Assembly (NCBI RefSeq): GCF_027887165.1
Contig: NC_077234.1
Span: 195,528,459 to 195,592,458 of the forward strand
Length of the DNA: 64,000 bases
Direction: 5' to 3'
Source of the DNA: Monodelphis domestica
Lineage: Eukaryota > Chordata > Mammalia > Didelphimorphia > Didelphidae
Part shown: positions 1 through 10,574 of the stretch, one piece after another
How the letters are laid out: the number at the start of each line of letters is the position of its first letter
Position numbering within the stretch: the first letter of the stretch is position 1
The notes under the pieces: generated by a model
Databases searched by the model: none
The model's input: only the letters and a program-made list of their open reading frames with translations
Told to the model about the DNA's origin: nothing
Position numbers and translations under genes: made by a program

Positions 1-559
1 AAAAATTGTAAAAATCTATCTTGTTCTAGGTTTTGTCATGATTAGATATTATAGCATATTTTTTTAAAAAAACAATAAATAATACTTTTTACAATATTAT
101 ATTTTTTATTTTTATGAGATAACATATCAATACAATTTTAGTAATTATTTCCTGGCATTTGTAGTTTATGTTTTCTCCCTAATTCCAATCCTACCCTTCT
201 CTGAAACAAGGCAGGTAATAGGGGCAGAGCCAATATGGAGTATTAGGAGCACCTAAATCCATAATTTCTATAATCCTTCCAAACCAATATTTATATCACA
301 TTTCAAAGGAAAAAGAAATCCAAACCCAAGAAGAAGTCATGAGACTCTCTTATTGAAAAAATAATTGAAAGGTAGGTACAGTCCATCTATTTTCACAGTA
401 AAAGGGAGAGGCACCTTCCTCCACTCAATGCCCCGAGACCCATATTAAGACCAAGCATTGTTTGAACCTCAGCACAGAGACAGTAGCTGTGAGGATTTGC
501 CTCTGACATATCACATGTGGTCCAGGATTTCAATAAGGACTGGCAGAGAGAAATGGGTA
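1..559. other. unassigned AT-rich sequence
   Basis: No gene or clear repeat is recognisable here. The only structure I see is a 15-bp word, 'atggagtattaggag' at 235-249, which recurs exactly at 983-997 and brackets the LTR-like and L1 debris that follows. Confidence 0.4.
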
Positions 560-850
560 GGGGGATGTAATGGTAAAAAGGAGATTATTTATATAATTGG
601 ATTATATTTAAATATAGGGTTGCCAAGAATTTATGTTAATTCCAAAGAGATTTATTTACAAAATATAGAGTGAAGTAAGAAAATCAGAGAGAGGAGAGGT
701 TAAAATATCTAGCTTTAGCACTAATTAATATACTCCCAGCCCCTGGTTCAACCAGATTAGTTTCAGTTGGCCTTGGCAAAGCTGAGGACCTGGGGAAAAA
801 CTCTCTCAAGAGCTAGGTCTCTCCTGAGGCTAGTTTTTAGATCTCACCTC
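560..850 (-). mobile_element. LTR-like remnant, minus strand
   Basis: Read on the minus strand, the segment has a C/T-rich stretch, then 'gtaaataaatctct' (an AATAAA poly(A) signal near 645-660), then a T-rich stretch ending in 'ttggcaaccct'. This is the usual order of U3, R and U5 in marsupial endogenous retrovirus LTRs. No TG...CA ends or target duplication could be fixed, so the boundaries are approximate. No retroviral coding sequence accompanies it. An unrelated AT-rich spacer remains possible. Confidence 0.38.
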
Positions 851-915
851 TAATGAAGAGGAAATTAAGGTAATTATTAAGAACTATTTTGCCCAATTAT
901 AAGGCAATAAATACG
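851..915 (+). mobile_element. short L1 ORF2 fragment
   Basis: The 65 bp starting 'aatgaagaggaaatta' and running through 'tattttgcccaatta' match the stretch of marsupial L1 ORF2 just upstream of the reverse-transcriptase core, which encodes a run like E-E-I-K...F-A-Q-L. It is isolated between LTR-like debris and unassigned sequence. It may be a relic of a larger L1 otherwise too decayed to see. Confidence 0.5.
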
Positions 916-1157
916 GGTTAATATTTACACATACACATATACATGCTATATATGATGGAGGAGTATTGAGATCATCATCAAAATGGAGTATTAGGAGATA
1001 TGGAATGAGGTGGGATAGCAAATACTTAATTCCTTCAATTCTATTTGCTAGTCATATATGGGTTCAGGTTTTCATATCAGACTATGAAGAAAACTATGAC
1101 ATTAATTAATAGATTTATAAGTAGAAGAAGCCTTAGAAGTCATTAGTAAAACCTTAG

Positions 1158-1361
1158 TTTTTTTTTTTAACCTTTACCTTCCTTCTTAGAATCAATACCA
1201 TATATTGGTTCTAAGACAGAAGAGCAGTAGAGGCTAGACAAAGGCTGTTGAATGACTTGCCAAGGTCACACAGCTAAAAAGTATCTGAGGCTGTATTTGA
1301 ACCTGAGACCTCTTGTCTCCAGACCCAGCTCTCAATTCACAGAACTACCAGCTGCTCCCCC
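1158..1361 (-). mobile_element. marsupial tRNA-derived SINE, minus strand
   Basis: The reverse complement begins 'ggggagcagctggtag' and carries a B-box-like 'ggttcaaat' and a core reading 'agctgtgtgacc'. It then has the paired 'accaatat...attgattct' tail and 'ggtaaaggtt', followed by poly(A), seen here as the T-run at 1158-1168. Relative to the cleaner copy at 13583-13778 it is more diverged. Flanking duplications are not convincing. Confidence 0.85.
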
Positions 1362-1619
1362 TAGCCTTAATTTTTTTTATGAGGAAACTGAGACACATTA
1401 TTTGTCCAAATCCTCATTGCGAGTAACAGAGGCAAAAGCGGATTCACACATCAAGTTGTTTGTCTCCAACTTCAACCTTCTTTCAACTCTAGCACAGTGT
1501 GTCCCTCTTTTTGAAAGTTATTATCTATTTTTTTCACTTGACAAAAATTTACTTTGCTTTCCCCCACCTACCTACTTATTCACTTTTGTCCCAAAGGAGA
1601 AAAATCAAAAGAAAACCTA

Positions 1620-3470
1620 ACAAAATTTATATAGTCAAGCAAAACAAAAACATTGTCTATGTTAAAAAAAGTATGCTTTTTTCTGCATTTTAATATCATT
1701 TCCCTTTTCTAGGAGATGAGAAGAATATTTCTTCATGAGTTCTCTGGAATTGTGATCATTGGTATTGATCAAACTTTTTTTTATTTTTTATAATGTGTTC
1801 CTTCATTATTTTGTAGTTAATTTAAAATTATTATCCTGATCCTGATTACTTCATTCTAAATATATTTATGCAGACATTCTCTATTTTCTCTGGAGTGATT
1901 CTTTCAGCATTTCTTATAATAAATAATATTCCACTTAAGTTATATATTATTTAATATTGATAAAGTTGTTTTTTTTTTTTGCAGTTGTGGTCATATAGTT
2001 TGGATGAGTATCTTGGTAGAAAGACTCCAAATCTCTTAGATTATTATTTGATATTTTAAGTAGGATATTAGTTATAATATCTTCCTTTTGAGTTTCACTA
2101 ATATACAGAAATATTGATTATTTATGTAAGTTTATTTTATATCCCTTAACTTTTCTAAAATTACTGCTTTAGTTAGTTGTTTAGCTGACTCTCAAAATTT
2201 CTTTATCATATACAAAAGCTATTTATTTTCCCCTCTGCATTTACTTAGTTGTTCATTAATACATTTTTTATCTTATTGTTATAATTATTATCTCTAGCAG
2301 AGTACTATACTAAAAATGATGACAATAGATATGTTTGCTGTGTCTTGATCTCATTATTCATAAATAATTATGTCTTTTGGTTATAAGGAATATGATTTAC
2401 CCTATAGTTTGACTTAACCCTATTATTTCTTGTTTTTTCCTTCAACCTTTACATTGCTTTAACCTTTACAAATATTTTGTTTATTATTTTTCAAAAAGTT
2501 AAACCTGGATATATTAATATAATTTTCTTACTATGTTTTGACTCTTCCTGTTTTAGGGGACAAGAACATATTTATATTCCAAGAGAAATTTGGTAGATTA
2601 CTTATTTACCTCATTTTTAAAAATAATTTGTATAATATTTGAATTGTTGGCTCTTTGACTATTTAATGAAATTAATTTTAAGTCTATTTAAGTCTATTTT
2701 TTTTCTCTTTAGGAATTTATTAATGTCTTTAAATTTTCCCCTGCATTTGGTTCATTTAAATATTCTATTTATTATTCTTTAATTTGGGATTTTATATTTT
2801 TCATTAATTATTATATTATTTGTTTAATTGGCATATAGTTGGATAAAATACACTCTAATAATTTATTTTATTTTATTTTACTTTTTTGTAATTTTCCCCA
2901 TTTTATTGAGTAATCTTTTTCTATTGTTTTTAAAATGAAAAATTAAGTTATTTTCTATTTCGTTATTTTAAATTGTTCTTAACTTATTCATTTTTTGTTC
3001 CATTTTGTTACTCTCCATTATTTTTAACTCTTTTTTATTTATTTAGGAGTTATAAAGTTTTTTAATTAAGAGGGTTATTTAGTTGTACCTATAATTTATT
3101 GATATATTTTTTCTCTTGATAACAGTCCTTAGGGATCTAATATTTCCTCTAATAACTGCTTTGCTAGGATTCTCAAAATCTTGACTTACTACCTCATTGG
3201 CATCATTAGCTTTAATGAAATTTTCTATAATTTGTTGATTTGTTCTTCAACCCACCAATTCTTAGAATGAACTTATTAACTGTTCAATTAATTTTAATCA
3301 TTTTTTCCCAATGGCCCTTTATAAATAATAATGTTATTGCACCATGGTTAGTAAATGATGTGCTTAATATTTCCATTTGACTTCATTTGTTTGTGAAGTT
3401 TCTATGCCTTAGTATGTGGCCATTTATGTAACCATGCTCTTCACTAGTGACAAATATTCATGTATGTGTA
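1620..3470 (-). mobile_element. old, degenerate L1, minus strand
   Basis: The left end resembles the antisense of an L1 3' UTR ('aagtatgctttttt', then a cue like 'ttcatgagttctctgg'). From about 2570 to 3440 the sequence follows antisense L1 ORF2 endonuclease/RT text, for example 'ggatctaatatttcctct' near 3134 and 'gcaccatggttagtaaatg' near 3340. No frame survives, and indels are frequent. Limits and continuity are estimates; two separate fragments are possible. Confidence 0.55.
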
Positions 3471-3477
3471 CATTATG

Positions 3478-3507
3478 ATATATATACATATATATATATA
3501 TATTTAT
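3478..3507. repeat. (TA)n-rich microsatellite
   Basis: Alternating 'atatatacatatatatat' run with a few C interruptions, just right of the old L1. Confidence 0.85.
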
Positions 3508-4019
3508 CTTGATACTATTTATATACCCTAGATACTGATATAAAATAATGTGAAACAGTACACATGTACATCACATATGTATTTATATTGCTTATATTTT
3601 CCTTTTCTCATATTCTTTTGTAGATATAAATGCTTTGATTTAAAAAAGTCTCTGCTAAAGGATTTATGAAAGATATAGCTGAAAATTTCCTCGATCATAT
3701 TCATTAATATAGGTATTATCCAAATAGAACTCTTAAACATTGTAATGTTATGAATTAATGTCTTCTAAACCAATTTAAGTATCTAATATTTTTATGCACA
3801 ACATTTACTTTTTTTTGTTGTTATTCCCACCAGAACCTATTCAAATGTCTTAATTCATTATGTTCTTTAGAATGGAAATCTGAAGATTGTTTCAGTGAAG
3901 GAGAATATCTGGAATGTCCTAAAGTGCTATAAATTATTAGTCAACAAATATCTGTTGACCCAAGGACAACTTAAATAAATATAGAAACTCATCACAAGAA
4001 TGTTGGCCAGCAGAAGATG
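3508..4019. other. unassigned sequence
   Basis: I recognise no repeat family or gene here. A short minus-strand open frame at 3528-3740 has no recognisable motif and is typical of chance frames in AT-rich DNA. Confidence 0.4.
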
Positions 4020-4097
4020 ATTTCTTTTCCTTTCTTCTCTCTTTCCCTCCCTCCCTTCCCTCCTTCTTTTCTTCCTCCTTCTTCCTTCCTTTCTTCT
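4020..4097. repeat. polypyrimidine tract
   Basis: Almost pure C/T on the plus strand ('ttccctccctcccttccc' and similar), about 75 bp. It creates a lysine/arginine-rich minus-strand open frame that is an artefact. Confidence 0.85.
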
Positions 4098-4265
4098 GTT
4101 ATCACATTTCATCCTTACAACCATATGAGGTAGGTGCTATAACTATCCCCTTCATTTTAAAGATAGAGAAGCTGAATCTGAGTTTAGTGATTTGTCCAGA
4201 GTTACCCAACTTGTATCTGTGGCCAAATGTGGACTCAGATTTTCCTGACTTCAAACCTCTATTAT
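4098..4265 (+). mobile_element. MIR-type CORE-SINE
   Basis: Reads 'atcctt acaaccatatgagg', 'ggtgctataactatcccc', 'gatagagaagctga', then 'gtccagagttaccca' and a final 'tttcctgactt'. This is the order of the MIR core and 3' part. It is old and diverged. Confidence 0.75.
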
Positions 4266-4330
4266 ACTAGTTGGAAGAGAAGGGTTAAGAGGGACATGAT
4301 GCCTAAATTCAAGAAATTAGGTTCATGTAT

Positions 4331-4679
4331 TGTAAAGATTAAAATTTAGGGGAGACTGAGGCAGGTAGAAATTAGTTTCTCTCTGCAAGGAGTATTATAT
4401 TTTTTAGAGGTTTATTAAGGATTAAGGATTAAAGAAAATACAACATAAGGAAAACGTGCCTAGGCCAGAGGCCTAGACAAGACCTCACCTACATTATGGA
4501 AAGAGCCATCTCTGCTCCAAAACGGAAGTCCAAAAGAGAGCTCAAAAGCCTTTGTAATCAGCTTAAATACCTTCTCGATCTCGCCCACCTCAGAATTCCG
4601 TGAGATTACAAAGCATTTTGGGGAAGTGGAGCAAGGGCTTGTGGGGATTGAAGTCCAGAGTTCAAATCTCAATTTTACA
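4331..4679 (-). mobile_element. solo LTR of an endogenous retrovirus, minus strand
   Basis: On the minus strand the element opens TGTAAAATTG and closes AATCTTTACA, giving 6-bp inverted ends TGTAAA/TTTACA. The flanks carry a 4-bp duplication GTAT (4327-4330 and 4680-4683), the length usual for gammaretrovirus-like (class I) elements. Inside, in order, are a GC-richer U3, a TATA-like 'ggtatttaagc', and a poly(A) signal 'taataaacctc' (near 4410). About 349 bp with no internal retroviral genes on either side, so it is a solo LTR left by recombination. The minus-strand open frame inside it (4460-4672) is a chance frame. Confidence 0.72.
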
Positions 4680-4759
4680 GTATGGCCCTAAGGAGGAAGA
4701 ACTATAAACAAAAGACTGAAGTTGCAGAGTAACACATTAGGCTTACTGCCATTTCAAAC

Positions 4760-4838
4760 AAACAAACTAAAAATAAAAAACCAAACCAAACCAAACAAAA
4801 AAAACCTCCAAGCAACCAAACCAAACCAAACAAAACAT
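4760..4838. repeat. (CCAAA)n-like simple repeat
   Basis: Repeated 'ccaaaccaaaccaaac' units in two blocks separated by 'aaaaaaaacctccaagcaa'. Confidence 0.85.
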
Positions 4839-5071
4839 TCTGATCATTAAGTCTACATCAAAATGGTATGTCCTGCTCAGAAAGAGATTTTTTTTCTGTG
4901 CTTGGAGGTCTTCAAGCACAGACAGGATACTTACCAGTAGAAACATTTTTGTGAGAATTCTTTCTCAGAATTTGATTAGATAATCTCTAATGTTCACTCC
5001 CAATTCTGAATTTCTGCAAAAATTTAAGAAAACATTAGAGCACACGGAGAGTTTAGGTGTTTTAATTTTGT
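4839..5071. other. unassigned sequence left of the L1 5'-end insertion
   Basis: No family recognised. Its right end carries the left copy of the 17-bp duplication that brackets the next element. Confidence 0.4.
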
Positions 5072-5088
5072 CCAGAAATCGTAGTACA

Positions 5089-6320
5089 GACTTTGGGACT
5101 TCCAGTCAAGATGGCGGTGTAGAAGCAGCGAAAGTTCAGACCTTGGAAACCCTTCCTTACCAATCTCAAGCAGAGTGCTCCTAGGCCACCGAAATTAAAG
5201 CTGAACAACAGGATAGACCTGGGGAAACCTCCTCCTGGACCTGGATCAAAAGGTACCACACCCCAAAAGCCAGAACCCTAGATCACTCAGATCTAAGGGT
5301 AGACAGAAAGAAGGTCCCAGGACCCATCCCCCCCAACCCAGAGTGCTGAGCCCATGGCAGCAGCGGGAACCTCAGGGCTCTGAGGACTCACCTTGAAAGC
5401 AACCTGAGCCAGTCTCCGGGGCGCCCAACACAGACAGCAAGGAAACATAGAGAGAAGGGGGAAGCCTGTAGCCCCCTGGCTGGGTCCTTCCATCTGAGTC
5501 TCAAGGGAGGTCCCAGCTTTAGGGCACCAGCTGAACCCAATCCCATCAGGAGCCCTCAGAGTTACTGAAAGGACAGAAAACTCAGGGCTGGCAAAGGGGT
5601 TGCTCCAAAGAGCTTACCTTGAAAGTAACCCGGGCCAGTTTCCGGGCATTCAACAGATTGTGGAAGAGGAGGTTGCTGCTTTTTTTTTTCCTTCCTTTTT
5701 TTGGCTCGGGGATCATTCGGCCCACACCACCTGAACCTAATCCCATCAGGAGCCCTCAGAGTCCAGGCAAGCCACAACCCCTCCCCCCTTAGAGAGCAGG
5801 TTCTTCTGAAAAAACAGAAACCTAGAGGCGAAGTCAAGATGGCAGCCTAGAAGGAGCATAGACCTGGCAGCCTGGCCAGAGCTTTAGAGATCCTCCATAT
5901 CTGCTCCAGCCATCCAGGAAGTTTAAAACTCAGAGTAAACCCAGCCCAACTAAGCTGAACTCAATCCCATCAAAAGTCTCCAGAACACAGGGAAGCCCAG
6001 GCTCCCCATCCATCCTCATTGACTGCTGGACTTTAAGCCAATCAAAAGCCTCCAGAGGACAGGGAAGCTCAAACCCCCAACAACCCTCCCTCAGAGATTA
6101 CACCAAGAGATCCTCTGTTAAAGCTCCAAGAGGGGAGACTGATAGAAGTCCCCAAAAAAACAAAAAAATGAGAGGAACAAAAGCACAGACAAATACGGGG
6201 AGGAAAGAAGGGATGAATTTGAACAAACAACAGAAACAGAAGAAAGAAACTACAATAGACAGCTACTACTCACCAAATGGAACAGAGGGGGAGAGATCAG
6301 CAAACGATAAACCAGAAATC
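5089..6320 (+). mobile_element. L1 5' UTR plus start of ORF1, lacking any 3' end
   Basis: The sequence opens 'gggacttccagtcaagatgg', the kind of start seen at intact mammalian L1 5' ends, and is GC-rich against an AT-rich background. It runs through 5'-UTR-like modules into purine-rich, Lys/Glu-coding sequence ('cacagacaaatacgggg', 'aacaaacaacagaaacaga') typical of the beginning of ORF1. It is bracketed by a perfect 17-bp direct repeat, 'ccagaaatcgtagtaca', at 5072-5088 and 6321-6337. It has no poly(A), no ORF2 and no 3' UTR. It ends at 'accagaaatc' (6311-6320), which repeats the first 9 bases of the duplication. The usual L1 insertion loses the 5' end; this one loses the 3' end. Confidence 0.72.
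5106..5117 (+). promoter_or_regulatory. YY1-like motif at L1 5' end
   Basis: 'tcaagatggcgg' lies about 18 bp inside the element start. It matches the CAAGATGGCGG core bound by YY1, which sets the transcription start in human L1. A second, weaker copy, 'tcaagatggcag', lies at 5834-5845. Function here is inferred from the motif and position only. Confidence 0.55.
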
Positions 6321-6379
6321 CCAGAAATCGTAGTACAAATTTAGGAGATTACATCTTAAAATTGCACTGACTTTCAGAC

Positions 6380-6525
6380 ACCTTGTATAATTTTTAATCT
6401 GAGCAAGTTATTTGAGTGTCAGAGAAGTAAAGCATCTTGGCCAAGGTCATACGCATAGTAAATGTCAAAGGCAAACTTCAAACAGGTCAAGTGTCCCATA
6501 CTATGCCTCGCTGCCTTATGAGAAC
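6380..6525 (+). mobile_element. MIR-type SINE fragment
   Basis: Contains 'gtcagagaagtaaag', 'ttggccaaggtcatac' and a closing 'ctatgcctcgctgcctt', the MIR core-to-3' order. Diverged. Confidence 0.6.
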
Positions 6526-8560
6526 TCTTGAAATCATCTGGTATTGCTGTAGAGGGGTTGGCATAAGCATTAATGAATAGCAAAACAATAGATTTAGTAA
6601 TTTAATGAAAAATACAAAGTACAAGCTTTAATTTATAATATGGAAACTGTGGGCATATAAATATGAGGATATTTTTGAACAGCTTTAGAAAAATTAAAAT
6701 ATTTAGATCTTTTGACACAGAAAATTTATTTTTTTGTGTATATTGGGGCGGGAGGATAAAAGAAGGGAGTGAAAGAATGGGAGATGTCTACCAATGTATG
6801 ATTTCACTGTTGGGCTTCTTTGTTGGATCATTAGGTCAAGACTGTCTCCTGAGGATACCCAGAAAAAAAAAAAAGATGTTAGTCAGTCTACATGGAAACA
6901 AGGGATCATTTGGTTTGAATGATTTTTTTAAAGTAAATGTCCTACAAAAGCCTCCTACATTTTTTCATTTTATTTTGTAAAGAACAAAAAAGGCCAAGGA
7001 TTACTTTTGATGAAAGGGTAAAAATAATGAATGTAAAATTTTAATGCAGTAAATCCATGGTGGCAGTTAGTTTATTTTTTTCTGTGACATCAATTTATTT
7101 CAGCTGTAAGAGTTCATCATAGAGATGGCTCTCAATGCTGAAGCAAATGAAGGGTTTTTATGCAAATTTCATTTGCGAATATGTGATCTCTTATAGAGAA
7201 TTTTCTTTGGGTAATATTATACATGTATTTTATATGATACACCTCAGCTTTGTACAATGTGTTGATGACAAAATTATGACTAGAATTTAATAAATGTGGA
7301 AAAGAAAATCTTCTTTACTTTATACAAATAGCATGCTACTGTATATACTCTCTAATCTAGATTAAAATAAGAAGTCTAATAGTTTTAGAAGTTATTCTTA
7401 ATGTTGTTTAGACCAAATAAGGGACAACAATTAGTAAAATCTTTAAACTATTTCTACTTACGTTCTTATCTAAAAAGCAAACTATTCTTTGAAATACATG
7501 TTCATGGATTACATGTAAAAAAAATTTTTTTAAATCCTTGAATTTTATAGGTTTGATCACATTTTGCTATTTAACAAAAAAAAATCTTTTAAAAACAAGA
7601 GGACCTTAATACAATGTTTTCCTGAGACATGTATATATGTATCCTGAGACAAATATGTATCAAATAACTTTTTAAATGTATTTTATCTCAATGTAAACAT
7701 TAAGCAACAATCAATATTATTAAGGAACCAGACATAGAATTTAGAACATGAGAGTTGAAATAGAGCATATGTGTCACATTTATGATAAAGATTCCATTCA
7801 CTGAGTCATAGTCATATTATTCAATAGCCTGCTGTACAGATCTTTTCTCTTTAAATGGAATCTAATATGCACCTTCTCGTGTTTGTAGTGAAAAAGCTGA
7901 ACAACAATGATATGATGCCCTACTTTCTCTGAGGAGGAATGAAATACCCTCATGTACATTTAGTCAGAATTGGATTCTTTTACTTCAGTGACAAAGAATT
8001 ACTAATGTTTTCTCTTCATTAAAAAAAAAATCTTTCTCAGTATTTAATACATGTTATCATGAACAAGAAAGAGAAGGAGCATCAAAATTCATGCAAAACA
8101 GCATACATTATACCCTGTAAGACAGAACCTTTAAAATCCTGAATTTATCAAATGACAACATTCATTTTGTACCATGTAGAAGACAACAAGAAAGTCAGCA
8201 ACTTGGTGTGCTGACATTGCAGTTAAACATGATGTTAATTAGCTCACAGAGAGGACACATTGAGGAAAAAGTGACATTTCGTTGAGGAATATACTATTAA
8301 ATACAACCCTCCTTGACCTGCCATTTATCAGGGTGCAAACCCAAATCCACATGACTGGCGGAGTCTCTCTCACTGTCCTCTGACCCAGAGATCTATGATT
8401 CATTTGCAGAAATGTTTATTTAAGGACACTCCCAGTTGCCTGACATCTCATCACCTTGGGTTGCAGAGCAGAAAGCAGAAGTTTATCAGAAGCCAGTGTT
8501 GAAAACAGCTAGGAGAGAGAAAGAAACAAAACACTCCCCACCTTCCTCGGTTGGGGAAGG
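6526..8560. other. repeat-poor stretch, possible conserved non-coding DNA
   Basis: No transposon family is recognised across about 2 kb, unusual for this window. Points of note are an inverted pair of octamer-like words near 7160-7180 ('tatgcaaat' then 'atttgcgaata') and a balanced, non-repetitive stretch at 8180-8560 with homeobox-like 'gttaattagc' (8234-8243). The small plus-strand open frame at 6663-6980 lacks any motif and I treat it as chance. Without an alignment I cannot say whether any of this is conserved. Confidence 0.35.
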
Positions 8561-9379
8561 GAGTTGAAGAATGTGGAAAAGAAAATGGTATTTTGAAGAA
8601 GACACATAATGTATGTAAAGTATTTTACTAACCTTAAAACCTATAAAAGCTGCGAACTCTTATTGTTGGGAATCAGAAGACATACATCTAACATAATGAA
8701 AAGTAAGACAAAATCTATGACCCAGTGAGAGCCTCATCAGAAGCCCCCATCACTACAGAGCCACATGTATTCTGGGATTGCATGCCTCTATAGTCATAGC
8801 AACACATTCACACAACAAATGTTATCTTATGGTAACATATATAAACGTGAATGTTCCCACATATATGGACAAACACACACGTTCATATAGAGGCACACGA
8901 TTACATAGTAAAGTCAAATCTCTAATACATCCACCAACTGGGATTTTTGTTTTGGGTTAAAGTTATCCTTCTACTAGCCTACATTCCTAACACTTTGGGA
9001 CTTGCTCCCTGGTCTGAAGAGTTTCTGTGGCTGAAAAGAAAATTTCCTTCAGTGGTCAATTTGGAGGAAAGCACCTCTTCATTGAGCTTAGACTGATTGG
9101 AAGAAAAGAGATAAAAGTGGTTTCCACTAGACTGGTGCTAAAGGTTTTCCCTCTTGTAGGACCTAAAGAAACATATGCTCTGCTGATAAAGGTTTTGAAA
9201 ACCCAGACTCATGTTCAAATTGTTATGACGGACCAAAGGCAGACTTTAAAGGAGGAAAATGCATATATTATGTGAGTATTTGTGCATAAGTATGGATATT
9301 CATAATGTATGTGAATTAGCCTAATGTATATGCGTGGCAAATATATGGATAGCAGCTTAGATATAGGGTTGTGAGGAGA
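8561..9379. other. unassigned sequence
   Basis: No gene or family recognised. Short open frames at 8778-8960 and 9027-9275 carry no motif, signal peptide or biased codon pattern that I can see. Confidence 0.4.
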
Positions 9380-9568
9380 GGAAGGGAGAGGGAGAGAGAG
9401 ACAGAGAGAGACACACACACAGAGACAGAGAGACAGAGAGAGAGAGACAGAGAGAGAGATTGATAGATTGAGAGAGAGATTGAGAGACAGAGAGAGAGAG
9501 ATTGAGAGACTGAGAGACAGAGAGAGAGAGATTGAGAGATTGAGAGAGAGAGAGACAGAGAGGGATTG

Positions 9569-9602
<34 letters not shown>

Positions 9603-9628
9603 AGAGAGAGAGAAAGAGAGGGATTGAG

Positions 9629-9692
<64 letters not shown>

Positions 9693-9780
9693 AAATGACA
9701 GAGAGGCAGAGAAATAGACACAGAGAGAGACACCGAGACAGAGCCACAGAGAGAAACAGAGACAGAAGCAAAAACAGGTA
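9380..9780. repeat. (GA)n-rich compound microsatellite, about 400 bp
   Basis: Nearly pure purine on the plus strand, built of GAGA runs with regular 'gacaga' and 'gattga' interruptions. Longer units recur, for example a 'gggattgagagagagaga...gacaaagaga' block near 9561-9605 repeats near 9620-9665. It opens long Ser/Leu-rich (minus) and Arg/Glu-rich (plus) frames that are not genes. Confidence 0.95.
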
Positions 9781-9824
9781 GAGAACTAAAGGGAGGTAGT
9801 ATAGTAAACAGAAAATATCACTGC

Positions 9825-10135
9825 CTTTGAGAATTCTTGGACTCAAATTTGCTCTCAGACTCTAACCTTGGTCAAGATTTAATCTCCCTGTTAAATGAAG
9901 GGGTTGGAGTAGGAAGGTAGGAAACAAGCATTTATTAAATACCTACTATGTGTTAGAACTTGTGATAAGATCTTTACCATAACCTTGAAAGATAGGTGCT
10001 ATTATTATCCTCATTTGACTGTTGAGGAAACTGAGCCTATAGTATATACAACTGTTAACTATCTGAGGCAGAATTTGAAGTCAGGCCTCCGTAACACCAG
10101 ACAGCACTCTCTCCACTCTGCTACCTACCTGTTTC
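9825..10135 (+). mobile_element. MIR / MIR3-type SINE pair
   Basis: First piece (9825-9905): 'ttggtcaagatttaatctcc' and 'aaatgaaggggttgga', MIR 3' features. Second piece (9920-10135): 'aagcatttattaaatacct', 'ggtgctattattatcctc', 'gaggaaactgagcc' and 'ctctccactctgctacct', the order of a MIR3-like CORE-SINE. They may be two abutting copies. Confidence 0.75.
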
Positions 10136-10574
10136 TGGTAGATGTCGCTCATATACCCTATCTCTCTGTACAACTATGGGGCATTACAAACTTTCAATTG
10201 CTTATGCCTGGGTATGAATGTGCATGTTGATGCCTCTAATCACATATATTTATATAGACACTTGCATACATTACATACTCAGGGTCTATAAGATTGGGAA
10301 TATTTTGGGTCATTAAAACCACAAATATTTTAATCAATTCATTTAAAAGTCTCTTTCAACATCAATCTTCTATTCCCAGTAGTCTGAAGTAAGAGACAGA
10401 AAAAGAAATAGAAAAATCTTTACCATTTCAAATGGGAATGTCACATTATTTCTCTCATTTTTCGTTTCCCGTTCTGTAATATGAGCAACAAGAGATACTA
10501 CTTTCCTTAAAGGTTTTTGGTGAGGAAAACACTTTGGATACCTTGAAGTGCTGTGCAAAAGGTAATATAAAAAT

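Noticed and set aside
3927..4124. Lys/Arg/Glu-rich minus frame resembling a nuclear localisation region
   Set aside because: Comes from the polypyrimidine tract at 4020-4097.
9380..9780. CRISPR-like array
   Set aside because: Repeat units are slipped dinucleotides with no constant repeat or unique spacers, and the context is a mammalian genome.
9215..9846. 170-codon Ser/Leu-rich and Arg/Glu-rich frames
   Set aside because: Translation of a GA/CT simple repeat in several frames on both strands; no protein is implied.
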